From Motacilla alba alba (lineage: Eukaryota > Chordata > Aves > Passeriformes > Motacillidae): a stretch of 64,000 bases of DNA. Location of the stretch: contig NC_052032.1 in the NCBI RefSeq assembly GCF_015832195.1, forward strand, positions 8,562,618 to 8,626,617, written 5' to 3'. A program made the translations under genes and the position numbers. The notes beneath the pieces are model-generated. The model was not told the DNA's origin and made no database searches. It was given only the letters and a program-made list of their open reading frames with translations. Of this stretch, positions 23,701-35,945 are shown piece by piece; the stretch's first letter is position 1, and every line of letters starts with the position of its first letter.

Positions 23701-24379
23701 GCCGACACGTCGCCCGCGCGTGGGGTCCTCGTGCCTCCCTCGGGAGCTCCACCAACCCTCTGGAGCTGGGAAGGAAGGATCCCAGCTGGGATAATCCCAG
23801 CCACCCCTCACTCCGGCATGGCCAGGCCTCCTCGTGGTGCCAAACCCCGCTGAGGTGCCCGTGGGGGTGCGTGGGCAGGGGGCGCAGGGTGCCCGAGCTC
23901 CCCGAGCCGGCCGAGCCCCGCGTTCCCGCAGCCGGTTTCATGGAGCAGGCAGGGCTCCAGCTGGGGCCCAGCCAAAACCAACCCATTCGTTACAGTCCGG
24001 ATCTCAGGCTGGGCTTTACAGCACCCACAGAGCGGGGGGATGCTCAAACCCACGGCTCCTGCCCTCCCCGGCCTGCGTGCCCCCAGAGCCTGCTCCGGAG
24101 CTGCGGTGCCAGAGCTCCGGTGGCAGAGCAGAGGGTGGGACTGCGCTGATTTAGCCATGGGAGAGGATTTCCTGCTCCCACGAAAGCCTCGTGGTGGAGG
24201 CACAGCGGATCCTGCTCCCGCGGGGATCCTCAGGAGCCAAACCCCAGCCCGGCGGGGTGGCAGGGAGAGCGCAGGAAACGCTCAGGCTGGGACTGGGGGG
24301 ATGAGGACCAGGGAAAGACATCTCAAACCCTCCCTCCCTCCGCTGGGATCCCTGCGCTTTACAAAAACGCCTTTGGCAC
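20781..24379. other. Intergenic sequence with small AT-rich island
   Basis: No gene is supported. A repeat-free AT-rich island at 23105-23195 contains TTAATTACCTAATTACC, a double homeodomain-type motif. A CCCT repeat of about 25 bp lies at 22212-22240. Confidence 0.45.
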
Positions 24380-24810
24380 AAACGCGCGGGTTGCTCAAGC
24401 CCCGAGGAGGCTCCGAGGGGCCGGCGGCGAGCCGGGGGCGTGCAGGAAGGCGGCTTGAATTACCCCAGCGGCCTCCGCAGAGCCGAGACTTTGGAAAGAC
24501 TCCCCGGAGCCCGGCAAGGGTCTCTGTGCCAGGTGACTCGGGGAGCGCAAACCCTCTCGGCACCGGGGATGCCCGCACCGCAGCCAGCGGGGCGCGGCGG
24601 GAGCGGCGGCGGCTGCGGAGGCACGAGCAGCTCCCGGCTCGCTGCCCCGGGGCTGGGATGGCTCCAGCTGGAGCGAGAGCAGCCCCGCAGCCCGGCCGGC
24701 GTGCGGGCAGGCGGCCCCGGGCCGGGGGGAGCGGTGGCACAGCTGGACGCGGCGGTGGCACAGCTGGGGACAGGGCGCTGAGGCCGGAGCGGCTCAGACC
24801 CCCGCTTCTC
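24380..24810. promoter_or_regulatory. Orphan CpG island
   Basis: Nearly 50 CpGs in the 360 bp of lines 24421-24780, comparable in density to the NOTCH1 promoter island. Several GC boxes are present and there is no TATA box. No exon could be tied to it. It lies about 18 kb from NOTCH1, and an AT-rich SOX-motif block follows within 100 bp. Confidence 0.45.
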
Positions 24811-24904
24811 CCTGCCGCACCTTGGGGGTTTGTGCTTGGAAAGGCAAGAAGAGGCCCCCAAAAGTTTGATTTTCCTCCGCGCCCCCCCTTCCCCTCCCTT
24901 CTCG

Positions 24905-25060
24905 CAGGCAGCGCGAGTTGAATTTAATGTTGTTAGTCAGGCAGGGCCTGGCTGGCTGTGCCGCTCTGCAAGCTGATGGGGAAACCAATTGAGGGCAAAA
25001 TTGCTGCAAACAATTGTCCTTTTGTCCCTTTCCCTGGGGTCTGTCTGCCAAGGTTAGTGG
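24905..25060. promoter_or_regulatory. Candidate conserved element beside the CpG island
   Basis: Moderate-GC, repeat-free sequence with AACAATTG (25009-25016) and CCTTTTGTCC (SOX-type), plus CCAATTGAGGGCAAAATTGC. The switch from CpG island to this texture is typical of promoter-enhancer blocks. Confidence 0.25.
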
Positions 25061-25632
25061 AGCTGAATAAAACTCACTTGAGCTGCAACTCACACAACAT
25101 ACCAAGGGCTCCTTTCGGGGCTCGGCGGGGCGAGAGGAGGGGGAGAGCAGAGCAGGGGAGGATGGGGAGCAGGAGGGAGCGGGGCGGGCAGGACACGCCA
25201 GCGGGCACTGGGATGTGGAGCTGGGACGGGGAGCATCCTGCAGCCCCAAGCACGCCGTGGCCAGCAGCAGCAGCGGCCGAGCCGCTGGGATCGGGGCTGC
25301 ACCGGCACCAAGCGTGGCTCTGCTCGCCCTCAGCACCCCAAAACTGCCTGTGCTGCCCGCCTGGGGGGCTGCTCTCCCATTGCCCCCTGCCCAGTGCCAG
25401 CCCACAAGCAGTTTGGCCGGTCCCTCCTCATGCCCTGAGGAACGGTTCCTCTGTGCCCACGGGCAAACCCCTGTAAAACACACGGAAACCAATGCCTCCT
25501 CCAAATAAATAATAGCACACTTGTTTGATTTCCTGAGCACAATAATTAAAAGCCCGGGGGCAGGAGGCATTGTCTGAGTGCCCCTGGGACCCAGCTCCCT
25601 CAGCTGACTCTTTCTATTCCCCCAGTTATTCT

Positions 25633-25699
25633 TCTTTTTTTTTTTTTTTTAGCTTCTCCGTTGGCGAATGAAAAATAAAAGCACTTTTTTTTTTTTTTC
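25633..25699. repeat. T-rich simple sequence
   Basis: Runs of about 16 and 14 T separated by 34 bp, in an AT-rich patch that begins near 25480. Confidence 0.9.
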
Positions 25700-28600
25700 C
25701 ATCAATCTGGCTTTGTTACTGGAAGCTGATGCCTGAAAAGAACTTCTGTGGGGTTTTTTTCATGAGTAATGAGCACTTCTGTTCTCGCTGCCCAAACATG
25801 TATGTGTTTTCCCATGGGGATGCCCCTGGCTTCCTCTCCCCCCACTCCTCCGCGTCTGTCCCAGGAGATTTCTTGTGTTATCTGTGTGATGTGTTAGAGT
25901 CACTTTTCCCTTTCCATGGTGCTCATCTTTAGGTATTTCCTCACCTGCCAGCTGGTGCAGCAAGGCCCTGCTGGGACCAGCAGGTGAGGTGAGGGGCTGC
26001 TGAACTTCTGGGCTGGCACATCTGTCCCAGCCCCCTGCCAGGGGAAAAGTGGTGCCTCAGAAGGGCAGAAAAGGCTCGGTTTCACCAGCACCTGACACAA
26101 TATTTGGTGCTTTCTGCTCTGATATGGAGACCTTTCATTCAGAGGGGCTGATGCAGCCTCCAGCCACCGCCAGACCGGGGTGGGAAGCTGCAACACGCAA
26201 GAAAAATAAAGCAAAATGACACCAAAGAGGGACTGGCTGCTTCCCTATTATCATTCCTGGGTTTGTTTGCAAAGCTGCACTGGGCAAAATCCAATTTCTG
26301 GGACTGTCTGGGAGCTGGTTTTCTAGGAACCAGCTGTGGGAAGGACGAGGGACAGGCGGGCTGGTGGCGGCTGTGCTGCCGTGACAGGAGCGTTTGCAGC
26401 CAGCACGGGCAGGTTTCAGTTCCTCCTGGGATCGTCTGGGAGCAGAGCGGGGCTGCTCCCCACCTGTCTGTGCTGGCAGCCCCATGAAGAGCACATTCCC
26501 ACCCCGGGCTGGGGTCCCACGGGCGCAGGGGATGTGCAGCAGAGGGAAGAGGGGCTGCTCCAGCTGCTGGGATGAGCATTCCCACAGGTGACAGCACTCC
26601 GGGTGTTTTTATCCCCCCCTGGAGGCCCTGATTTGCCCAGGGATGAGAAATCTCTCACCTGCCTGTGAAGAGCAGCTGGGACAGCTGCCCCCAGCACAAT
26701 CCATGTGGACACAGCTCTGGCCCAGCCACCCCTGGGACACCCCACTCACACTGGAACGTGAGCCTGAGGAGACCAAGCCCTCTGCCAGAACCTTGCACGC
26801 CCCATTACCCCCAAATCCTGCGGCATTCCCAGGAGAAACCTCCAAGAGGGACGTCAGGAAGGGTCCGATCACCTGGCCACCACCTTGGAAATATTTTTTT
26901 TCCTTTAAATTTTTAGCTTTGCTGATAAGGAAAACCAAGAAACACCCCCAAAGGAGCCGTGGGAAATGCCTGAAAATGAATCAGCCAAAGCCAGGCACTG
27001 CAGTTTGCAGCCAGGAGTGCTGGGAAGAGTTCAGCAAGCGCTGCACCAATGTGGCAATTAGGTTCATTTCCCAGGAAAACATCCTTGAACACCAGCTGAG
27101 TGTTGGTTAACCAGGCGTTGGGTTTGGTGCTTGGTTTGGTGAGCTGGAAACCAGAGAGGCAAAGCAACATCCAGCAGAGGTTTGCCAGCACTGCCCACAG
27201 AGCCGTGCTCCCACCAGCCCAGATGTGATCCCGACCCAGAGCGGTTTTAGTTTACAGTTGTGAAATCCAAAAAAAAAATTATAAAAAGTCAAGCCCAAAC
27301 CATTCTTTTTATCCCTTTTTGGCAAGTTTTGCTCTGAAAAACCTCTGAGTGCTGTAGTATTGTTGTCTCTTTGCAACCCAGAGCCTGCCTGGTGATTTGA
27401 ACCATCAATGAAAGCTGCTGCCCCGGCCGCAGCAAAATGAGGCACTTTCAGCAGCCTGAACGTGTCGTTGGGAAGTTGCCATCAAACGCTGGTTAAAAAA
27501 ACACGGCAGAAAAAAAAAAAAACCCTCAAAACAAAGGCAAGAGTACAAACAGACAGAGCTTGGGATCAGACCGAAGGCAGGAAAGAAAAGGAGTTATGAA
27601 CTATATTTACTCTGCCCGAGATCCTTCGCTGCCTTCGCTTCTGTGCGTGGTTATTTATTCACCGAGGGCCAAATCGCAGGAAGCGCTCGGAGCCGGCGGC
27701 TCCTGGCAAGTCCCTGGAGCTGCTGCAGCTGCCACGGCCATCCTGCCTCCTTCTGGGACCTTCTCCCAGCGATCCTGGCTCCCTCATCCCTCTGGGACCT
27801 TCTCCCGGCACCACCCGGCACCGGCGTCCTGGCCGGGGAGCGCGGCGTTTCCAGAGGCTGCAGTGGTGCCGTGGTGGTTCCTCCACTTCCAGGTGGTGGT
27901 TCCCAGCTTTTCCAGGTGGTTTTTGAGCACTGCAAGCTGTCACCACCAGCAGCGTCTCGGCAGAGCGGCGCTGGTTAAGTGGGAGCCCAAATTTCACGTG
28001 CTCGACCAGAGGAGCTGGGGAGGGGCTGGTTGGGCACCCAAAAGTGAGTCCAGCCCACTTGAGTTTTGTAAGGCAACGCAGAAGAGGTCAGAGCCACCCC
28101 AGCATGGCCAGGCTGCTCAAAAGCAAAAGGCAGCAAAGGCTGGTGGCTGCCTCCACATCATTTTTACTTTTCTTACTTCATTTTTCCACTGAAATGCCTC
28201 CTGCTGGGGCATGGGGGGTTTCCTAGGGAGCCCCAGGTGGATCCCTGACCCTGCTTTCACCCCTTTCAGGGGCAGCAGGTGGGGAATGACCTGAAATGCA
28301 AAATCTCCCTTGTTTTCAGATGCTCTTAACACCTCACTCGGGCCGGCAGGGAAAGCGTGGGCAGCCCTGCCGAGCACTTCACACCCAAGTGTGCAGCCAT
28401 GTGCCATCCCCAGCACCGCCAGCAGCCCCAGATCCCGGCAGTGGGACTGGCCAGAGGCTGCAGGGAGGATTCCCTCGGGCTCTGCTGCTTTCCAGGAGCA
28501 GCCCCAGCCAGGGGTTTCTGCTCCTGTGGCTGCCAGGGCTCAGCATTCCCACGTGCCTCCACGCAGGGTTATTTTTCTAACGTTTCTCTTTTTTTTTTCC

Positions 28601-31600
28601 CCACTCATCCGGTACGGTTGTTGTGACACTGCCGTCAGCAAATATCATTGAGCAGTAGGAAACGTGAGGTTTTACTGCTTCAGTGAGATTCGGCTGATGA
28701 AAAGGGGAAGAGAGAAACCCTCCCTGAGAGGCTGCGAAGCCCTCGTGTGCCACCCCGCAGCCCTCCACGGCTCGAACCCCAAGATCTGAGCAGGGTCTGG
28801 CCCGGCTGAAGCCACACTTGGGGTGGGGAGGACACCCACAAAGACGCCAGGGTGTCACTGCCCGCCCGGGCTGGAAAGGAGGGTGCGACTCCCTCTCTGC
28901 GGGCAGGACATGAGCTGGGTGCTGCTCCCAAATTCTGCATAAACCCCCCGGGCTTGTGCTGGTGGCCACGGGCAGCGCAGCTCCTTTATCTGAAGGGACA
29001 TTTCCAGGGAACAATGTCCCCACGGCAGAGCTGGGGGGAACAATGGGCGCGGGGCGGCTGGGCGGCCGGGCTGCGGGACCCCGGGCGCCCCGGCCCGCAG
29101 GAAATCCTTTTATTTTTCACTTGCGCACTGAAACAAACACAAGCTCCTGTTTATTTCCTGGTCGATTGTATTTTGGAGGATGGAGGTGGCTTCCCCACGC
29201 CGGCGGTTTAACTCCTGCCGTGCCGGCTGGGACTGTCCCCACCATGTCCCCAGCGAGGTCGTTGCGGGGGACACGCGGCGGTGGCCACGAGCGGGACCCC
29301 GCTTCCCCCGCCCCCGCTAATTTATGTTTAATTTGAAAACCTGCGGGTCATAAATAACACGTGCTGGCGTGGGAAGTCTGGGAAGCGGGAAGGCAGCCCA
29401 TCCCCTCCCCTGGCTGAGGCCGGGGAGTCTGGAGCTGCTGCTGGAGGAGTGATGCAACATCCCCGAGGCTGCTCCGCACCAGCCGCGCTCCCATGGGATG
29501 TCCCACTCCGGAGCACAGCGTGGCTCTGGCTCAGCTGGGCAGCTCTGTCTCTCCTCTCTCCATCCCTCTCCATGCCATCCCCCAGCCCGGACAGCCACCA
29601 CCCCTCTGGCAGGGGCTGGCATCGCCCCGGAGCCCTCTCCTGCGAGGAAGAGGCTCCCACGGCGAGGCCGAAGGTTTGCCGACCTCAGGCTTTTCTCACA
29701 GCTTCCCCATCACATCCTCCCCGGCTCCCACGTCTGCCGTTCACAGGCGCTGCTCTCTTGGCTCCCGGCCCCGGGGCCTGTGCCTGGGTGGAAACAGCAT
29801 CCAGATGGAGCTATTTTTTCACATTTTTGGGGGGGAGGGGAGGAAGGTTTGGGAAAAAGCTGCCGGGACCAGGAAAGCAGAGGGAAGGAGAGGATTTGGA
29901 AGAGGGGCCGGTTAGCGTTGCCCCGTTTCTGCAGGGAATGGAGGGCTTGGCAGGGAAACTGAGGCACGGAGCAGCCCACCAGGGCAGTGTCCTGGCTGAC
30001 AGTGAACTCTGCCTCCTGCCCCAGGAGTTAAATCCTTTAAATCCTGCCCTCAATGCAATTAGGGGACAGCACAGTCCAGATCCCACTTCCATCAGCGGGG
30101 GCGACTGCCCAGACAAGGAATTTGGTGCCACAGGCAGAACCCAAACTCATCTGCCTCTCGTCCAGAGCCCTGAGGGGGAGGAAAAGCCCTTCCACCCCTC
30201 CAGCCTTAAATCTCATCCACAGCAAACTTTTGAAACCCCACCATTGTGCGAGAGGATAAACATTTATTGAATATTTCCTGTTTGGCACAAATTCTCTGCG
30301 AGTCCTCTGCAGCCTTTTTCTTCTCGGGTCTTTAAATGAGAATTATTTGAGTTGAATGTAAAGGAAAAGCATCCCCCGAGCGTGGAGCCCCTGGGAGCAG
30401 GGAACGAAGGGAAGCCCACGTGTGTGCCATGCCTGCTTGCTGTTAGCTATTAATTTCTGTCTCCCGAGGTCTGACATGAGCAATGCATTATGCAAAGGTT
30501 GTGGGAATATTTCAGACTCTGCATCCCGGGAGAACTACAATTTCAGTTTTACAGGGTTTGGGGTGGTTTTTTTTTCCCCCTGTTTCTTTCAAATGTGTTA
30601 TTTCACTGAGTTGGAGCAGTGGTTATGAGTTACAGAGTAGGGAAGGGCGAGCTGGGTCTGGCTGGGGTGGCCAAGGCATCAGTGCCTGGCCTGTGTGTCC
30701 TCAGAGCTCTCCAAAGTGGGCATGCACCACAGGCAGGAGCAGCAGTTGCAGATTTGGGTGCAGGAAAAACCTGCGGGGGTGGAGAGGGGCTAAAATCAGG
30801 GCTGGAGAGGGGTTGGAAGTGGGGATGTGAGCCATGGGCAACTGATGCTGAGGCAGCAGCCAGGATGGGAGGCCGGTGGGATGGGGAACACACCGGGGGT
30901 TGGGCCAACACTTGGCATACCCTGGGCTGGGAAAAGCCTTGCAAAACATGGATTTTTCCAGCAGGTCAGTCTTGCAACAGGCAGCAGCTGCTGGGAGTCT
31001 TCTGCTCACCACCCCTCCTTGGGATGTGCCACCACAGAGCCTCTGGGCTGGAGCTGGAGGAGCTGGGGGCACACAGAGCCACCGTGTCCCGTGCCCCTGG
31101 GAGCCCAGAGGCAGAGACTCGAGCTGAGATGAAGCTCAACAGGGTTTGGTCTGAAGGCAGTCTAATCCTGGCCCAGGCACAATCCAAAGGGATTTATTTT
31201 TAGGCTCTGGGCTATCGCTGCTTTGGGTAATTGAATGGAAAATGTATATTTAGCTTCTTTGGTGATATGCTTAGAAAAATAAGCTCCTGTCACTGTTGTG
31301 GGTGGTGATTTGTGCCAGCCCTGCCCTTGCCAGTGCTGGGAGGCATCGCCCACCTCACAGCTGGAGCCCTCAGCCCTGGATCTCCTGGACAGCACAGAGT
31401 TCACAGAGTTAGGAGCTGGATTCCAGCCTTCCTTCTCTTTTGCTTCTCGGAAGGATCTTGCCACCCATCCCGCAGACTGTGCCCTCGCTGTGCAGGTGTT
31501 GAGGGCAGCACCAGGCACCCTCTGTGTCTCCCACATCCCCGGGCCATGGGTGATCCCACCTGGCATCCCAGCTGGGGCCAGCGCTGTCCCCTCAGCGGGG

Positions 31601-32017
31601 ACACGGTCACAAAGGTCCCACGGGTGGGACCTGCTTTGTGCCGCGCCCGTGGGAAGCTCTGGGGCCTCTCTGGTGTGGAAGCCACGCATGACCACACGGC
31701 AGGGAGATGGTGTTTCCCCCCTGAAACACGGGTGAGAGCCAGAAGGGCAGCACTCCCAGAGCCTCCCGCACTGCAAATACACCACATGCACAGGAACCCA
31801 GGGCTATTTTTGCCTCAGGAAGCCGGGATGAGAAGGAGAGCATCCCTCCCTCCCCAGCACGTTGCTGGCAGTGGGACGTGCCCAGGGCCAGGACTGCCTC
31901 TGGCAGAGGGTGCGGGGTTCCAGGCTGCTTCCCATCATCTCCAGGTGATGGGATGGCTGGGATAGAGCCTGTGGTGGGTCACCCCAGAGCCACTGGACCC
32001 TGTCATGTTCCCCAGTA

Positions 32018-32028
32018 CCCTCTGGTGG
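32018..32028 (-). promoter_or_regulatory. Possible CTCF core motif
   Basis: On the minus strand this reads CCACCAGAGGG, one base short of the CTCF core CCASYAGRKGGC. It abuts the 27-bp tandem repeat. A single motif match is weak evidence. Confidence 0.15.
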
Positions 32029-32029
32029 G

Positions 32030-32104
32030 CAGCTAATGGAATAGATGTGTTTGGGAAGCTAATGGAATAGATGTGTTTGGGAAGCTGATGGAATAGATGT
32101 GTTG
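32030..32104. repeat. Three 27-bp tandem units
   Basis: AGCTAATGGAATAGATGTGT plus TTGGGA, repeated almost three times. The third unit has GCTGATGG. Confidence 0.95.
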
Positions 32105-32998
32105 CCTTCTGCAGGACTGAATCAGCTCCACACCCCACGGAGGTCTGAGCGATGTCCTGCTCCTCCTGCATGGGAAACACTAGCACTGGATGAGGCCTGG
32201 GAAGCCCAGCCAGTGTGGGAGGCACCGCTGGGGCTGCCTCCTCTCTGATCAGGTCTCAGACAGCTCTCTCTGTCCTGACTGCCTCCTTGCTCAGCTGTGT
32301 CTTGGCTGGCATCACTTCCCTGGAAGAAGCCAAAAGCAAAAATTGCCCAGAACCAGGAACCATCAGTGGCAAATCCCCAGCAGCAGCGTCACTAATTGCA
32401 CAGATGTTATCAGCCCCCAGCAGTGCCTGTCTGTCTCTGCATCCTCTCACCTCTGGAAACTGGGACCCAGAAATGTTTCTTGGTGCAGAAAAACTTAAAG
32501 CAGAGCCCTGTCCTTGCCAGATGCCTGCTCAGTACCTGCCTGTGTGTGTGCCTCTGGGTTTGAGTGTGTTTGTGTGTGTGTGTGTGCAGAAAGCACATTT
32601 TGCAACAGACAAATGGGAATGAAATATTTCAAGAATGTCTCTTAAATCAAGTAATCTTGGGGAATTTGACAGCCAAGGTCACCAATGACTTTTGGTTCTT
32701 GTTTGCTCAGTGTGGAGCCAGGGCTGGGCTCTGCCCGGGCAGGGCCCCATGGCTGAGGGGGGTGTCTGGTCCCCAGCACCCTGAGGAAAAGCTGTGTGTC
32801 TTGAGATCTGTGTCCAAGAGCAGGAATACCTTCAGGACGTGGCTGGAACCCAGAGCTTCCACCTCAGGAGCAGCCCTGCCTGGGGAGTGCCTCTCCTCTG
32901 AGTCCTGGTGTGACCTGCCGGGGCACGCTCCAGCTCCAGCATTCACCAAGAGAAAAGAAGCAGGGGGAAAAAAAGTCAGCTCCTCGTGATGCAGCCCC

Positions 32999-33130
32999 GT
33001 AATTACCTGTTATTCTCATATCGAGGTAATTAACAATTAGGCAGCTGTCTGAATCACATGCAGAGGAACAATCATTTCGTTATTAATGGATTCTATTTAA
33101 CAGGTCCGATTTTCCCAGTTGTTGTTTTTT
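32999..33130. promoter_or_regulatory. Candidate conserved element with homeodomain-type cores
   Basis: Two TAATTA cores (33000-33005 and 33027-33032), CAATTAG (33034-33040), CAGCTG and GTTATTAATGG occur in 100 bp of AT-rich, repeat-free DNA. This clustering is common in developmental enhancers. Confidence 0.3.
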
Positions 33131-34836
33131 TTTTTTTCCTTCCTTGTGCTCTCATGAATTATCCTCACAATTAAACCTGCACCAGAAGGAGGGAGGAGTA
33201 GTCCTAATATTTACTGAACCTTGCAAAGCATCACATTTCTCAGCTTATGAACCTGTCACAAGCCATCGGGGGGCTCGGGTGCTGATGGGGAGCCCGTAAC
33301 CCAACACCCTGAGCTGTCACCTGCACGGCCCCGCTGGCTCTGCCCTGCTGCTGCCGGCAGCTTATTCATTTTCACTGCAGATAAAAGCCATTATTTACAG
33401 TCAGTTACATATTTCCGTTGGCAAACCTCCTCCCTCAAGAGCAGGTTTGAAAACATCCCGCTCAGCAAACCGAAGCCAGCCCGCTCTCGCACGGGGGAGC
33501 GCTGCCCCCCTGCCCCCGGTGCCCCGTGGGGCTGTGCTGGGTGCCACCCCGGCATGGTTGTGGTTTGGGGGGCAAGGATAGCCTGGGTGGGCCCCTCACC
33601 CTCCTGTTCCCTTTGCTGGAGGCACTTTGGGCTCTCCCCAGGGAGTGCTGTGGGGTGGGATGAGCTCCCCTCTCCTGAGCGCTGCTTGTTGCTCCCGCGC
33701 TGCTGTGCCTGAGCAGAGAAGCACATTAATGTCTTCATTTAAATAATGTTTTCATTTAAAACCCCTGAACACTTAGCACAGCCCAGGTCTGACCCTTAGA
33801 GTCATCTCCCATGGGTGCAGAGGTGGTTTTGGTCGCACTGCCCAGGACTCTGCAGGGACAGGGACCTGCTGGGCTGCCTGGGGGACAGCAGGGGACAGAG
33901 GGGAGGGATAATCCCTCTCCAGGGAAAATTTAATTTTTATTTTCTCACCTTTTCACTTTGTCTCATGCCCCAAAGCAGGAGGGTTTGACTCCGTCCCAAA
34001 TCCCTGAGTCTGAGATTTCTTTGGAGAGAGGATTTTTTTGGAGTTGTTTCCTCAGTTTCTGACTGTGGACCAGCCCAGCTCTGGAGTTTGTGTTTCCAAC
34101 AGCCAGCCAAGGCTGTGCCCTTGCAGCCACCCTGCACAGGGCCAGGCACCTGCTCCGCTCTCATTTGTTTGTTCCAGGCATGGAGTTAGGGATTTCACTG
34201 AAAAACAGGAACTTTGCTGGACAGCAGCTGCTCCGAGGCCGTGAATCAGCTCGTCCCACCGACGCCCAGCGGAGCCGTGCCAGCGCCGCGCTCCCACGTC
34301 CAGGGCTGGCATGGTTGGGGTCCCCATGTGTCCCCAGCAGTGTCCAGGGAGTGGGCCGGTGGCTGTGACCACCCACGAGGCAGCAGTGAGGGGTCTGTGG
34401 CTGCTGCCCCGGCCCCACCACCAGCACAGAAGTCAGCGGCCACGGCCAGGCGCGGACAGCTAATGCCTTTTGTCCCAGCCTGACTTTTCGCCTCCCAGCG
34501 GGATTAGGATGGGATGACCGGCAAGGAGGCCCTTAATCCCATTAGGGATCCTGGCCCAGCCCTGGGAACCGGCCTGGGCTCCGGGGAAGCAGCAGCCTGC
34601 AACACCCCGTGCTGCCACCATCCCGCTCGGCCCCGTCTCCGGCAGTTCTCTCTTCTTCTCTGGGAAGAGCCAGTTCTCCCAAATGTGCTTTGCTCCGAGC
34701 ACCGAGCACGATGCCCTGGTATGCACGGGCACAAGGGGCACACGGGCATCCACAACCCCTGCAGCCCCCCCTGGCAGGGTTCAGCCCCCCACAGCCACCC
34801 ACCCAACAGCATTTGGAGCAGGTGGCCCCAAGCCCT

Positions 34837-34875
34837 TTTGGCCCATTTGGCTCATTTGGCTCATTTGGCTCGTTT
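34837..34875. repeat. TTTGGCTCAT decanucleotide repeat
   Basis: Four imperfect 10-bp units. It creates an FGSFGSF-like peptide in one frame by periodicity only. Confidence 0.85.
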
Positions 34876-35804
34876 CTCCACGGGGTCACAGCTGAGCGGG
34901 CAGCAAAGCTTCTCCCGCCTGGAGAGAGAGTTGTTTTTCTCCCCCGCCAGTTGCGAGGAGCCGTGTTTGTGTTTCTGTCCCTTCCTGTTTACTCGCTGCC
35001 ATCAGGACACGCTTTGATGTGTTTATGCTGCTGGACATCCGTGGGAGCATCGTCCCGGGGCTCCCGCAGCTCCCTGCTCTGTGGGGCAGGGCCGTGCCTC
35101 CATCCAGGCCTTGGCAGAACCCAAGTGCCACAGGGGCACAGCTGAGCGAGGTGCCACCGCAGGACATCACCACCCTCGGCAGCTTCTGTGCTCCAAAGTC
35201 CAGGTGACAGCACCAGCCCAGCCCAGCCGCGCCAGGAGCAGGCTCCAAAGGCACAGAATCCTGCCGGGAGTGGGGAGCTGGTGGTGGCACCAGGCAGCAT
35301 CACCTTGTCCCCATGTGCTGGGACGGGGGGTCGGTCCCATCCGTCCTGGGCTCCAGGTGTGTGTGGTTTCTTTCCCTCTTGCAGTCCCCGCTTCCTCCCC
35401 GGCTGGGAATCTCCCCGCCCTGCGCGGGAGCTGCTGCATTTGAAAGGTCACCGGGCTTTGAAGTCGGCGGCTCCGGGCGGCAGAGGAGGGATCACACCTT
35501 GCTGGCATCTCCCGGCCGGCCGGTTCCCAGCCCGCCACCCGCGGGCGGAGGTGCTGCCGGGGGTGGAACGGCACACGGCCGGCCCGTGCCACCGCGCTGT
35601 GCCCACGGCAGCGTCCCCGTGCTTGTAGATGGGGGAAGAGCCAGGGAACCCCGAGCCCCCATCCCCTGGAGGCAGCAGCCTCGCCGAACAGGCGTGACCT
35701 CTGCCCGTGAAGGGGAGACAAAGGATCCCGGCATGGCAGGGACTTGGAGTTAAATTTATTTTCCAGCCTAAAGCTAAAGAAAAACAATAATTATCTATTA
35801 AAGC

Positions 35805-35945
35805 CAGTAGGTGTAATCATTGGGGACTTCAGCAAAGCTTTTGATAACCTCTCCCAGTATCATGTACAGGCTCCAGAGCTGAACTCCATGATCCTGACAG
35901 GTCCCTTCCAACTCAGCACACTCTATGATTCTGTCAAAACCCACC
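35805..35945 (+). mobile_element. Internally deleted CR1 LINE: reverse-transcriptase scrap joined to 3' end
   Basis: Positions 35824-35862 read GDFSKAFDNLSQ, matching the DFSKAFD motif of the CR1 reverse transcriptase. Within about 20 bp the sequence changes to TGACAGGTCCCTTCCAACTC and TCTATGATTCTGTC, the terminal bases of CR1. The intervening ORF2 and 3'-UTR sequence is missing, so the copy is dead. Confidence 0.75.

Larger units (their letters stand above)
25700..35804. other. Intergenic sequence, no gene supported
   Basis: Ten kilobases of unique DNA with AT-rich islands at 30240-30630, 31195-31290 and 33000-33130, a CpG-rich stretch at 29040-29300 and small tandem repeats at 32 and 34.8 kb. 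The long plus-strand frames (for example 27560-28192) have no domains and cross unrelated sequence types. I see no splice-linked coding pattern. Confidence 0.45.

Noticed and set aside
27000..27110. Exon-like plus-strand reading ending ENILEHQLSVG
   Set aside because: An AG precedes it, but codon bias is weak, there is no donor or partner exon, and the frame is short.
27560..28192. 210-codon plus-strand open frame
   Set aside because: It crosses low-complexity and weakly repeated CTTCTCCC sequence, and no recognisable protein family is present.
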